DNA from: Paenibacillus dendritiformis
Lineage (GTDB): Bacteria > Bacillota > Bacilli > Paenibacillales > Paenibacillaceae
Direction: 5' to 3'
DNA: 64,000 nt
Assembly: GCF_945605565.1 (NCBI RefSeq)
Contig: NZ_OX216966.1
Span: 248,001-312,000 of the forward strand
A program made the position numbers and the translations under genes. Shown in pieces: positions 53,716 to 61,991 of the stretch. The first letter of the stretch is position 1; the number at the start of each line of letters is the position of its first letter. The notes beneath the pieces were generated by a model. The model was not told where the DNA came from, made no database searches, and saw only the letters and a program-made list of their open reading frames with translations.

Positions 53716-53790
53716 ATTATAAATTCAATTCCCCGATTTGTATAGGTTATTTACGAATATTTTTACTATTTACCAATGTATTGTTCGTGT
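53716..53790 (-). promoter_or_regulatory. Promoter and PurBox pair of the NCS2 permease gene
   Basis: Minus-strand TATACA (53739-53744), 17 bp, TATAAT (53716-53721). Upstream, CGAA (53754-53757) and TTCG (53784-53787) cores span 34 bp, with the distal box reading ACACGAACAATAC on the minus strand; the spacing equals the PurR site before the FAD dehydrogenase gene. The proximal core is degenerate (CGAATATT). Confidence 0.65.
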
Positions 53791-53913
53791 TTTTAGTTGA
53801 CTGACTCAAATGTATCTCCTAAAATAAGAGATGGATAGATTGATTATCGAACTTTCGGACCAAAACTCTCATAGATTCATAACACTTCCATAAAAAGGGG
53901 ATATACCAAGATC

Positions 53914-54891
53914 ATGATCATCCAGGATGAAGTATTGCGCAAGGAATGGATTGTCGCCTGCCGGGCGGATGAGGTGAAGGAGAAGCCGATTCAAGTCCAT
54001 ATCATGGGAGAGCGCGTTGTCGTGTTCCGCACGGGGGACGGCGTGCATGCGTTCAAGGATCTGTGCATCCATCGCGGGGCGGCGTTATCGTTGGGCTGCG
54101 TCAAGAACGGGCATCTCGTCTGCCCGTATCATGCGTGGGAATTCGACGCTTCCGGCGCCTGCGTGCATATTCCGCAGCTGCCGGCGGAGCAGGCCATTCC
54201 GAAGAAAGCGCAAGTGACTGCATACGGATGTGAAGAGCGTTACGGCTTCATCTGGGTTAACCTCGGGGGCAAGGACGCGCCGTGGTTCCCGTTCCCGGAA
54301 TATGAAGCGGAAGGCTGGCGCCATGTCGTCTGGGGGCCGCAGACCGTCGAAGCGAAGCCGCCGCGGATCGTGGAGAACTTCCTCGATGTCGGCCATCTGG
54401 CCGTCGTGCATGAAGGTTATCTCGGGGTGGAGACGCATACCGAGATCGGAGATTACCGGGTTCATCGCGTGCCGGAGGGAATCCGTTCGGAGGAGATCGA
54501 GATTTTCCAGCCGGATCCGGATGGAAGCGGACAAGCGAAGCATGTCTACTACACGTATGAGATTGCGCGCCCGCTCACGGTCAAGTTCGTCAAGCGGGAC
54601 AAGGAGACCGGGCAACGGATGTCGATTCTGCTGACGGTTCGTCCGCAGGACACGGCGACGTCCGTAGCTTACGGCGTCATCTCGTTCAGCTACGATCCAG
54701 GGTTGAGCGACAGCGAGATTACCAGCTTCCAGGATATGATTTTCGCGCAGGACAAGCCGGTCGTCGAGAATCAGAAGCCGGAGGATCTGCCGCTTGACCT
54801 ACAGGTGGAGCTGTCGCTCAAATGCGATCGGGTCAGCATCGCTTACCGTCAATATTTGAAGGAGCTCGGTGTCGAGTGGGGAACCGCTTGA
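53914..54891 (+). CDS. Rieske-type ring-hydroxylating oxygenase
   Basis: A 325-residue oxygenase alpha subunit. The Rieske 2Fe-2S motif is C51-I-H53 ... C70-PY-H73, and the mononuclear iron site is in ENFLDVGHLAVVH (near 155-167). It resembles VanA/HpxD-type single-component oxygenases that demethylate or hydroxylate small aromatics or purines. No reductase gene is next to it. ATG 53914 has AAGGGG about 15 nt upstream, a long gap. Divergent from a purine-type permease, which suggests a purine-like substrate; this is inference from context only. Confidence 0.88.
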   Translation: MIIQDEVLRKEWIVACRADEVKEKPIQVHIMGERVVVFRTGDGVHAFKDLCIHRGAALSLGCVKNGHLVCPYHAWEFDASGACVHIPQLPAEQAIPKKAQVTAYGCEERYGFIWVNLGGKDAPWFPFPEYEAEGWRHVVWGPQTVEAKPPRIVENFLDVGHLAVVHEGYLGVETHTEIGDYRVHRVPEGIRSEEIEIFQPDPDGSGQAKHVYYTYEIARPLTVKFVKRDKETGQRMSILLTVRPQDTATSVAYGVISFSYDPGLSDSEITSFQDMIFAQDKPVVENQKPEDLPLDLQVELSLKCDRVSIAYRQYLKELGVEWGTA

Positions 54892-54901
54892 GCCATGGAA
54901 G

Positions 54902-54940
54902 AAAAAAAGTCTGGGACCTGTACAGGTTGCCAGACTTTTT
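54902..54940. terminator. Bidirectional terminator
   Basis: AAAGTCTGG...CCAGACTTT with T-runs on both sides, shared by the Rieske gene and the convergent ccdC gene. Confidence 0.9.
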
Positions 54941-54968
54941 GGTGTTTGGGTCCGTCTGCCGCCATGAT

Positions 54969-55478
54969 CTACGTGGAGCGGTTCTCTTCCGCCCCTGTAT
55001 CCGCAGAACCTGTCAGCTTCCGGTATTCCATCAGCATGGCCACACGCCAGGGAAGCAGCATCCCGAACGCCAGGATGAAGAAGATGGACGCGCTCTGCAT
55101 CATCGAGACATACTGCTCCACGACGTCATGCAGAATGAGCCGCAAAATCAACAGCGCGACGATGACCACGATGAACATATTCGAACGCTTCAGATACACT
55201 TGCCCGTCGTTCACCTCGAACCGCGATGTGCGGATAAGCGGGTACGAGAAGCATAGCGCGCCGGCTACAAAAGCGGCAATCCCCCATGTCCACGGGATCC
55301 GCATCGCCGGAACGACAAACATCAGAAATCCGGAGGCCATCCCGACAGGCGGCATAATAATCTTTTTGGCGGATGTCGGCTTATGGGACGCGCGCAGGCG
55401 CAGCACAATGACCGCCGTCCCGGCCGCGAGCGATACAAGCAGTGACATCAATTGCGGCGACACCAGGGCATGTGACAT
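54969..55478 (-). CDS. ccdC: CcdC-family membrane protein
   Basis: A 169-residue protein with four to five helices of the CcdC/DUF1453 family, associated with cytochrome c biogenesis in Bacillus; its activity is unknown. Typical segments are SAKKIIMPPVGMASGFLMFV, FVAGALCFSYPLIRTSRFEV and LPWRVAMLMEYRKL. The ATG at 55478 is 7 nt after GAGGTG; the ATG at 55484 overlaps the ribosome site. Here it stands apart from the other ccd genes. Confidence 0.85.
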   Translation of the reverse strand: MSHALVSPQLMSLLVSLAAGTAVIVLRLRASHKPTSAKKIIMPPVGMASGFLMFVVPAMRIPWTWGIAAFVAGALCFSYPLIRTSRFEVNDGQVYLKRSNMFIVVIVALLILRLILHDVVEQYVSMMQSASIFFILAFGMLLPWRVAMLMEYRKLTGSADTGAEENRST

Positions 55479-55507
55479 GGTCATTCACCTCGATAGACTA
55501 AAATAGA

Positions 55508-55534
55508 ACCGAGGGCAACCACATCGCCCTCGGT
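55508..55534. terminator. Hairpin upstream of ccdC
   Basis: ACCGAGGGC-N9-GCCCTCGGT, with a weak T-tract on the minus strand. It may end transcripts arriving from the glycosyltransferase gene. Confidence 0.55.
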
Positions 55535-55539
55535 CGTCT

Positions 55540-55861
55540 ATGACTTATTTTACATGAGTATGCCCTCGCTTACAAAAGATACTCTCCTGCTTCTCCCGCA
55601 GTTGGCGCATCCGGGTTCCGCCAATATGTTAGTGCGCACGAACATACGGTTCTGCCCGCTACGTCCGGTCGGCATCCACTTTGGTTGGTTCTTTTGCTCG
55701 CTATCCCATCGAGTCAGGTTCGATTCGAGAGCTTAGCCGCGTCAAACAGTAGGTTGAGCAGTTAGCGATTCCGCTACCTAGCCTCTCCAATGCGAAGCAT
55801 CCGGATCTAGCCTAAACATTGTAAGAGTCAAGAAGGATCAGGGCTGGCGTGATGCTGCATT
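55540..55861. other. Intergenic region without recognised content
   Basis: About 320 bp. A short open frame on the plus strand has no ribosome site or recognisable product. Confidence 0.35.
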
Positions 55862-57073
55862 TTATACTTTTGAAAATAAGGACATGATCCGATTTGCGGC
55901 TTCTGTGTACCCGCCAGCGTTGCGCAAGGAATCCCCTACCTGCTTGGCATGCTCTTTATAAGATGAATCATTCAACACTTGCAGCAAAGCCGACTTCAAA
56001 GCTTCAGGCGTAAGCCGGCTCCTATCTAACGCAATGCCGGCTCCTAACTCCTCCACCCGCTTCGCAACAATAGGTTGATCCGAGCTTAATGGAATCATGA
56101 CAAGGGGCACGTCATAATATAGAGCCTCACTTGTACTGTTCATGCCGGCATGTGTAATAAAAGCATCAGCTTGCTGGAGCACTTCCAACTGGGGAACATA
56201 TGGCTCGATAATGAAATGATGCGGAATAAGGTCACCCAGCGAATCGAGATCCGTGTCTTTGCCGCAGGATAACACAAATTGAGCCGGGATATCTTGACAC
56301 GCTTCAAAGCAAAGCTTGTAAAGCTCCACATCCTTGGTCAAAATGCTCCCCATTGATATATAGACCACTTTATCATATCGGGATCGAAGCTGTTCGAACG
56401 GAAATGAAGGCGCGTCAGGACGTGACGTAATGGAAGGTCCGATAAAGATATAGCTATCGTCAAGCTTGTCCGCATCCGGTTGGAATTCACGGCTAGTAAA
56501 TACAATCTTGGACTGCCCATACTGGCGGGTAATATCTTCAAGGGCAGGGACAGCTACGTTACATGCCTGAGCGACGCTCTCCGCCGTCTTCGTCAGTCTG
56601 GCATACAGAGCGTCCACATCTACATCATCGGCATCGAACACCTCTATAATATTGCTTAGAGGCTCAGCGAAAGCCAGGTTGGTAATGGAGCAGAACGTCG
56701 GGATGCCTAACCTTTCCCCTAGAATAGCCCCTCCCCAACCGAACAAGGAGTCAAATATCAGGTAATCAAATGACTCGTTCTCGGTCTGCCTTAAAATTTC
56801 GGGAATGTGAGGTTCAATAATGCCTCGCAGTATAAAATTGGTGAAGTGAAGCGGGTGTGTATATTCCGTTGGATTAAAACCAAGCTCTCGAAAGACGGTT
56901 TCATCCATTTGATAGGCTCGGAACTGCGCTCCGGTCTGGGCAAGCCTCGACCGATATTCTTCCGAGCACATATAGACGACTTCTTCTCCGTTGTCGACCA
57001 GTTGCTTCACTAATCCTATCGTAGGATTAACGTGACCTTCTGCTGGAATTGTTACGTACAATACGCGTGCCAC
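55862..57073 (-). CDS. MGT-family UDP-glycosyltransferase
   Basis: A 403-residue GT-B enzyme of GT family 1, like B. subtilis YjiC/YojK and macrolide glycosyltransferases. The N-terminal PAEGHVNPTIGLVKQL motif binds acceptor. The C-terminal donor site is VYISMGS ... EPYVPQLEVLQQADAFITHAGMNSTSEALYYDVPLVMIPLSSDQP. It transfers a sugar from a nucleotide donor to a small lipophilic acceptor, often as resistance or in secondary metabolism. The start is GTG 57073, 8 nt after GGAGG. Base composition is AT-richer than neighbours, compatible with horizontal gain. Confidence 0.9.
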   Translation of the reverse strand: MARVLYVTIPAEGHVNPTIGLVKQLVDNGEEVVYMCSEEYRSRLAQTGAQFRAYQMDETVFRELGFNPTEYTHPLHFTNFILRGIIEPHIPEILRQTENESFDYLIFDSLFGWGGAILGERLGIPTFCSITNLAFAEPLSNIIEVFDADDVDVDALYARLTKTAESVAQACNVAVPALEDITRQYGQSKIVFTSREFQPDADKLDDSYIFIGPSITSRPDAPSFPFEQLRSRYDKVVYISMGSILTKDVELYKLCFEACQDIPAQFVLSCGKDTDLDSLGDLIPHHFIIEPYVPQLEVLQQADAFITHAGMNSTSEALYYDVPLVMIPLSSDQPIVAKRVEELGAGIALDRSRLTPEALKSALLQVLNDSSYKEHAKQVGDSLRNAGGYTEAANRIMSLFSKV

Positions 57074-57074
57074 T

Positions 57075-57436
57075 TACTCCACCTCCAAAATTATACTTAA
57101 ATAGAATATGACCCCATTTCCATTATAAATGAGGTCACTCACAGGGTCAAACAACACTTGAAACCAGCCTTCCCTTGCACAAGGGAACAACGGGGCTACA
57201 GGAATCCATATAATCTCTCTACTTGTTCAAAAGCTGAGACAAAGACTTGATAGCGCTGCCCCTTCGCCTTATGTCCTTCAATCCTCGGTTTGAACGCTTA
57301 CGAAATGGATCGATGGCAGACTTCCATTAGGCGCAGCAGAGAGAAAAAGTCTTAGGGTTGATAACGACTCTATGTTTCCCTCTGAGCGAAGGGGATATTG
57401 GCCAAAAGGAGGCTAAGGGGCATACGCCCTATTCTG
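57075..57436. other. Intergenic region with a possible gene relic
   Basis: Mostly empty. On the minus strand a 30-residue stretch ending near 57198 (KAKGQRYQVFVSAFEQVERL, then stop) looks protein-like but is preceded by an in-frame stop, so at most a decayed fragment. Confidence 0.25.
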
Positions 57437-57498
57437 TAAAAAAGGAATAGAACGCCTCAGGAATTCGTTCAATTCGTTCCTGTGACGATTCTATTCCT
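57437..57498 (-). terminator. Terminator of hrpB
   Basis: Minus-strand stem GGAATAGAA...TTCTATTCC with an inner AGGAA/TTCCT stem, then T7 (57437-57443). Confidence 0.8.
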
Positions 57499-57554
57499 TC
57501 TAACTTTCTTCCCTGTCCCTTCTATGAACAGTCTACCCGGAGAGTCAGCTCTGC

Positions 57555-60113
57555 TTATCCGCGCGGCGGCTGCGGCCTCGTCCGGCGTGTCGCGATTGCT
57601 TCATGCGGATCATCCGGCCAATAATGCTTGGGGTAGCGGCCTTTCAGATCTTTTTTGACTTCGAAGTAGGTATTATGCCAGAAGCTTGCCAAGTCCTGCG
57701 TGACTTGCACCGGACGCTGGGCGGGCGAGAGCAGGTGCAGGGTCAGCGGCACTGCGCCGTTCGCGATGCGCGGCGTCTCCTTCCAGCCGAACACTTCCTG
57801 GAGCCGAACGGCGAGCACCGGCCGATCCGGATCGGTGTAATCGATCGGGATCCGCGATCCGCTCGGCACCGTCATATGGGTCGGCGCTTCCCGCTCGAGC
57901 TGTTGCCGCTTCTCCCACGGGAGCAGCGCTTCGAGCGCCCCCGCGAGGTTGAGGCTCTGCAGGTCCGCACGGCTTCGCATTCCGTAGACGTGCGGGCCGA
58001 GCCACTCCTCCAGCTTCGAGAGGAGGGCTTCCTCCCCGGCATCAGGCCAATCCGGCTGATGCCGGTGCATGAATTGAAGGCGCGTCTGCCATTGGCGCGC
58101 CTGCTTGGTCCAGGGCAGCAGGGCCAGCCCTTCCCGGGCGATGCCCTGCAGAAGCGCGCGCTGCACCGCCTCCGCATCGGGGGCCGGGTGCGGCGCATCG
58201 GCAAGCGTGAGCGCGCCCAGCCGGACGCGCTCGCGCGCACGGACGGCTTGGGCCGCCGCGTCCCAGGCGACCTGCGTGTCCCGCACGAGCTGCTCGGCGA
58301 AGTGCCGCTCCAGCAGGGCGCGATCCAAAGCCGCCGCCAGCAGGATGCGGCTGTCCGCGCCAGTGTCGTCGAGCTGCAGGGCGACGAGATAAGGCTCGCG
58401 CGCCAGCGGGGCGCTGCGGGCCACGGCGGGGGCGAACGCCGCCCCGCGCCCGTTCGCGAGCAGGTAGCGGCCGTCCGCCCGGCGCTCCGCGATGCGGTCC
58501 GGGTACGCGAACGCGGCCAGCAGGCCCGCCTCGGCGGCGGATGGCGGCGGCGCGTCCGCAGGGGCGCCGAACGCCTGGCGGTAGCGCTGCGCCTGCTCGC
58601 GCACCTGGCGGACGGCGCCTTCGTCCAGCCGTCCGCCGGCTGCAGCCGCCTGCGAAGCGCGGCGGGCCGCGAGCGCCTCTAGGCGCAAGGTCAGATCCGG
58701 GCTAAGCGGCGTCTCCGCCGCGCCCGGGGCCTTGCGGAAGAGGTCGCGCTCGCCGAGCAGCGCCGCCAGATCGCAGGCGGCGGCGCGGAGACCGAGCGGC
58801 TCGGCCCGCACGATCATGTGCGCGAGCCGCGGGTGCAGGCCGTTCGCGGCCAGTTCGCGCCCGTGCGCCGTCAACGCCCCCGCCGGCGTCAAGGCGCCGA
58901 GCCGTTGGAGCAGATCGGCGCCCTGGGCCAGGGCGGCCGCGGGCGGCGGGGTCAGCCACCGCAGGTCGGCGGCGGCACTGCCCCAGGCCGCCAGCTCCAG
59001 CACGAGCGGGGCCAGGTCCGCGTCGAGAATTTCCGGCGTATTATGTGCCGGAAGCTGGGCGTGCCGCGCTTCCGGCCAGAGCCGGTAACAGACGCCGGGG
59101 CCGAGCCGGCCGGCCCGGCCGCGCCGCTGGTCGGCGGACGCGCGGGAGACGGGCACCGTCTCCAGGCGCGTCATCCCAGTGCGCGGCGAGAAGCGCGGCA
59201 CGCGCATGAGGCCGCTGTCGACGACGATGCGGACGCCTTCTACCGTCAAGCTCGTCTCGGCCAGCGCCGTGGCGAGCACGACCTTGCGCCGGCCGTCCGT
59301 TCCGGGCGCGATCGCGGCGTCCTGCGCTTCGGCCGAGAGCTGGCCGAACAGCGGGGCGACCCGCACTCGCCCGTCCATGCCGTGCGAGCGCAGCTCGGCA
59401 TGGAGCGCCTCCTCCGTGCGGCGAATCTCGCCCGCGCCGGGCAGGAACGCCATGAGGTCGCCGTCATGGCGCTGCAGCGCAGCGGCGATCATCCGGGCGA
59501 CCGCCCGGTCGAGCGGCACGCTCTCCGGCTGCGGGGCATAATGCGTATCCACCGGATACGTCCGCCCCGGGCTATGGATGACGGGCGCGCCGCCCAGCAG
59601 GGCGGCGACCGGCTCAGCATCCAGCGTGGCGGACATGACGAGGATACGCAGATCGTCGCGCAGCAGCGCTTGCGATTCGAGCGCCAGCGCCAGGCCGAGA
59701 TCGGCGTGCAGATGCCGCTCATGGAACTCATCGAAGATGAGCAGCCCCACGCCCTCCAGCGCCGGGTCCTCCTGCAGCATCCGGGTCAGGACGCCCTCCG
59801 TGATGACTTCCACCCGCGTCGCGGCGCTCACCTTCGTATCGAGGCGGACCCGGTAGCCCACGGTCTCGCCGGGCTTCTCCCCCATCGTCCGCGCCATATA
59901 GCGGGCGGCCGAACGGGCCGCCAGCCGCCGCGGCTCCAGCATCACGATGCGCTGGCCCCGGAGCCACGGCTCGTCCAGCAGCGCCAACGGCACGCGCGTC
60001 GTCTTGCCCGCCCCCGGCTCGGCGACGAGCACCGCCCCGCGGGCTGCCTCAAGGGCATCCTTCAACGCGGGCAGGGCATCCTCTATCGGCAATCGGTTCT
60101 GTTGCTCCACCAT
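57555..60113 (-). CDS. hrpB: ATP-dependent helicase HrpB
   Basis: An 852-residue DEAH-type helicase. Motif I is AEPGAGKTT (31-39), motif Ia MLEPRRLAARSAARYMA, motif II is DEFH (near 126), motif III VMSATLD, motif V ATALAETSLTVEGVRIVVDSG and motif VI QRRGRAGRLGPG. A long C-terminal region with the HrpB family domain follows (about 480-830; GSRIPIDYTDPDRPVLAVRLQEVFGW). Its cellular role is poorly known. ATG 60113 has GGAGTGAAGG directly upstream. Extremely GC-rich third positions produce long spurious open frames on the opposite strand. Confidence 0.96.
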   Translation of the reverse strand: MVEQQNRLPIEDALPALKDALEAARGAVLVAEPGAGKTTRVPLALLDEPWLRGQRIVMLEPRRLAARSAARYMARTMGEKPGETVGYRVRLDTKVSAATRVEVITEGVLTRMLQEDPALEGVGLLIFDEFHERHLHADLGLALALESQALLRDDLRILVMSATLDAEPVAALLGGAPVIHSPGRTYPVDTHYAPQPESVPLDRAVARMIAAALQRHDGDLMAFLPGAGEIRRTEEALHAELRSHGMDGRVRVAPLFGQLSAEAQDAAIAPGTDGRRKVVLATALAETSLTVEGVRIVVDSGLMRVPRFSPRTGMTRLETVPVSRASADQRRGRAGRLGPGVCYRLWPEARHAQLPAHNTPEILDADLAPLVLELAAWGSAAADLRWLTPPPAAALAQGADLLQRLGALTPAGALTAHGRELAANGLHPRLAHMIVRAEPLGLRAAACDLAALLGERDLFRKAPGAAETPLSPDLTLRLEALAARRASQAAAAGGRLDEGAVRQVREQAQRYRQAFGAPADAPPPSAAEAGLLAAFAYPDRIAERRADGRYLLANGRGAAFAPAVARSAPLAREPYLVALQLDDTGADSRILLAAALDRALLERHFAEQLVRDTQVAWDAAAQAVRARERVRLGALTLADAPHPAPDAEAVQRALLQGIAREGLALLPWTKQARQWQTRLQFMHRHQPDWPDAGEEALLSKLEEWLGPHVYGMRSRADLQSLNLAGALEALLPWEKRQQLEREAPTHMTVPSGSRIPIDYTDPDRPVLAVRLQEVFGWKETPRIANGAVPLTLHLLSPAQRPVQVTQDLASFWHNTYFEVKKDLKGRYPKHYWPDDPHEAIATRRTRPQPPRG

Positions 60114-60381
60114 TCCTTCACTCCAACTCCATGTCTGATTCCGTTCACGGCCGCGTCAATCGGCGGCGTAATAAGTCCAGGAGGTCGGCGCATGAGGCCG
60201 TTCTCCTGAGACGGGCTTTAACGAACGTGTTCCATGTTCCTGTCCCGTCTTCCCTTCGTCCATCATAGAGGAGAGGAGGCGCGGTTGGCAATGCGGCAGG
60301 ACAGCAGCCTATTATTGGACGAAACGCATTTTCCGTTTGTTCGTATGTAACGGTATATCTAAGCGGAAGGGGGTGAGCGGA

Positions 60382-60897
60382 ATGGACATCGAGTTGTCCA
60401 TGGATTGGTCGCTGCTGCTCATGATGATCGGCATGTGCGGCTTGTTGGCCGGCTACTTCTTATCAGTCCGGCTGCAAGCCCCGGGCCTGCAGGCGTACCG
60501 CTCGGCGTGGATCTCTGTCCCCGCTCCTCCCGAAGGCGAGACGGCGGTTCATCCCCTTCTGGCCGGTCTGCGGCGCATTCGGAGCAAAATTCCGCGCCGC
60601 AGCGGGAACCGGACCCTGGATGAACCGCAGCCTCTCTCTGTGAATCATCAACAATGTACATTCACAGGGAGGGATTACGATGGCTCTGTTACAAGGGATA
60701 GCAGATATATTGTATATGGTATTGAGGGGGCTGTACGGCCTGATCGGGGATTGGGGCATCGCCGTAATTCTATTGACGCTGGCGGTGCGCGGCCTGCTCT
60801 TCGCCGTGAGCCTGCACACGTCCAGACAGCAGCTGCGGCAAGCGAGAATGCAGAAGGAGCTGCAGGCCGTTCGCGCGCAATGCGGCGAGGACAGTGA
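60382..60897 (+). CDS. Small membrane-anchored protein, overlapping the YidC paralogue gene
   Basis: Starts at an ATG with AAGGGGGTGAG upstream. One N-terminal helix (SLLLMMIGMCGLLAGYFLSV) is followed by a Pro/Arg-rich tail. The open frame continues 218 nt into the YidC-like gene in another phase, and from about residue 100 its sequence is an out-of-phase reading of that gene. Either the protein has an unusual long tail or a frameshift has removed a stop near base 60650. I do not recognise it. Confidence 0.45.
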   Translation: MDIELSMDWSLLLMMIGMCGLLAGYFLSVRLQAPGLQAYRSAWISVPAPPEGETAVHPLLAGLRRIRSKIPRRSGNRTLDEPQPLSVNHQQCTFTGRDYDGSVTRDSRYIVYGIEGAVRPDRGLGHRRNSIDAGGARPALRREPAHVQTAAAASENAEGAAGRSRAMRRGQ

Positions 60898-61354
60898 GCG
60901 GCTGCTTCAGGAGACGGGCAAGCTGTATGCGAAATACGGCATCCGCCCCATCTCTCAACTGGCATCGCTGCTCGTGCAAATGCCGATTCTATACGCGCTG
61001 TATCAATTGTTCTCTGCTCACGGAAGCGCAATGAGCTCCTTGCTCGTACCATGGGTCGCCTCCTTCGCGCAGTCCGATCCGTGGCATATCGTCCCGATCG
61101 CCTATGCGGCGGTGTCGTTCGTCAGCATGCTGATCCCGCTGACAGCCGAGCTGACCGGAACCGGCAGCGGCCTGAGCCGCAGCCTGCTGCCGCTGCTGGC
61201 GACCGGGCTGTCATTGCTGTTTCTGTGGCGGATGCCGGTGGCGCTTGGGCTGTATTGGACAGCGAACAAGCTCTATTTTATTCTGGAGCGGCTGTTCTTC
61301 CGTACGGGCTGGGGACATCGCCTCCTGTATAAAAATATACCGGAGGCATCCTAA
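60680..61354 (+). CDS. Short YidC/Oxa1-family membrane insertase paralogue
   Basis: A 224-residue, five-helix insertase. It carries the family hydrophilic-groove Arg (Arg37 in LTLAVRGLLF), the cytosolic coiled hairpin (QQLRQARMQKELQAVRAQ) and the SQLASLLVQMPILYALYQLF motif. Unlike SpoIIIJ/YqjG it lacks a signal peptide and lipobox, and it is 30-50 residues shorter. ATG 60680 follows GGGAGGG. It probably helps insert membrane proteins as a secondary paralogue, with the small upstream gene as a possible partner. Confidence 0.87.
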   Translation: MALLQGIADILYMVLRGLYGLIGDWGIAVILLTLAVRGLLFAVSLHTSRQQLRQARMQKELQAVRAQCGEDSERLLQETGKLYAKYGIRPISQLASLLVQMPILYALYQLFSAHGSAMSSLLVPWVASFAQSDPWHIVPIAYAAVSFVSMLIPLTAELTGTGSGLSRSLLPLLATGLSLLFLWRMPVALGLYWTANKLYFILERLFFRTGWGHRLLYKNIPEAS

Positions 61355-61429
61355 GCGGAAGACTTGGGGAACCGTGACGGTTCGGACAGATGGGAGCCCC
61401 TGACACAACATTCCAGATAGACTGCAACG

Positions 61430-61461
61430 AACAGGGAGGATGCCCCGGCATCCTCCCTGTT
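61430..61461. terminator. Bidirectional terminator
   Basis: AACAGGGAGGATGCC / GGCATCCTCCCTGTT, a 15-bp perfect stem between the convergent YidC-like and GNAT genes. Confidence 0.88.
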
Positions 61462-61476
61462 ATTTCATTCGAGCGG

Positions 61477-61986
61477 TTATCCCTTATATTCAGGTCTAAG
61501 GATCGACATAACCGATAGCGATTCGAACTGTTCTCCGTTGAAAAAGCAGTCCCGCAATATCCCTTCGTGGACGAAGCCGACCGCTTCATAGACGCGGCGC
61601 GCACGGTGGTTCCCTACCTTGACATCCAGCCATATGCGGTGCGCTTCCGTATGCTTCAAGATCCATTGCACGATAAGCCGCATCGCCTCGGTCCCGTAAC
61701 CCCGGCCCTTCTGCTTCAACGTGATGCGCTTGATGCACACTGACTTATTGGCATCCGCCAAGCCCGTTACAATCATATAACCCGCAGGCTCGCCCTGCTT
61801 GTCACTAATAATGGCATGGAGCACATCCTCCTCCGTCAAGGCAGCCCGATGCTGCTCTGCCGTCCATTGCCCGATGAAGGGACGATTGTCCGGGTCATTT
61901 TCGATCTCCATGACAAAGGTCAGATCCCGCTCTTCCGTCGTCCGCAGATCCAGCTTGGGCGACTGTATGATGATTCCCTTGTTCAT
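61477..61986 (-). CDS. GNAT-family N-acetyltransferase
   Basis: A 169-residue acetyltransferase of the RimJ/SpeG-like type. LRTTEERDLTFVMEIENDPDNRPF begins the fold, the acetyl-CoA loop is KQKGRGYGTEAMRLI, and NHRARRVYEAVGFVHEG closes it. The acceptor is unknown. ATG 61986 lies 5 nt after the stop of the MocR gene, so the two are probably co-transcribed. Confidence 0.88.
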   Translation of the reverse strand: MNKGIIIQSPKLDLRTTEERDLTFVMEIENDPDNRPFIGQWTAEQHRAALTEEDVLHAIISDKQGEPAGYMIVTGLADANKSVCIKRITLKQKGRGYGTEAMRLIVQWILKHTEAHRIWLDVKVGNHRARRVYEAVGFVHEGILRDCFFNGEQFESLSVMSILRPEYKG

Positions 61987-61991
61987 TTTCC

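Noticed and set aside
57170..57310. Protein-like stretch on the minus strand
   Set aside because: Only about 30 codons after an in-frame stop; too short to call more than a possible relic.
58818..60209. Long plus-strand open frames opposite hrpB (also 57603-58682)
   Set aside because: They mirror the GC-rich third positions of hrpB, lack ribosome sites and have Arg/Gln/His-rich nonsense composition.
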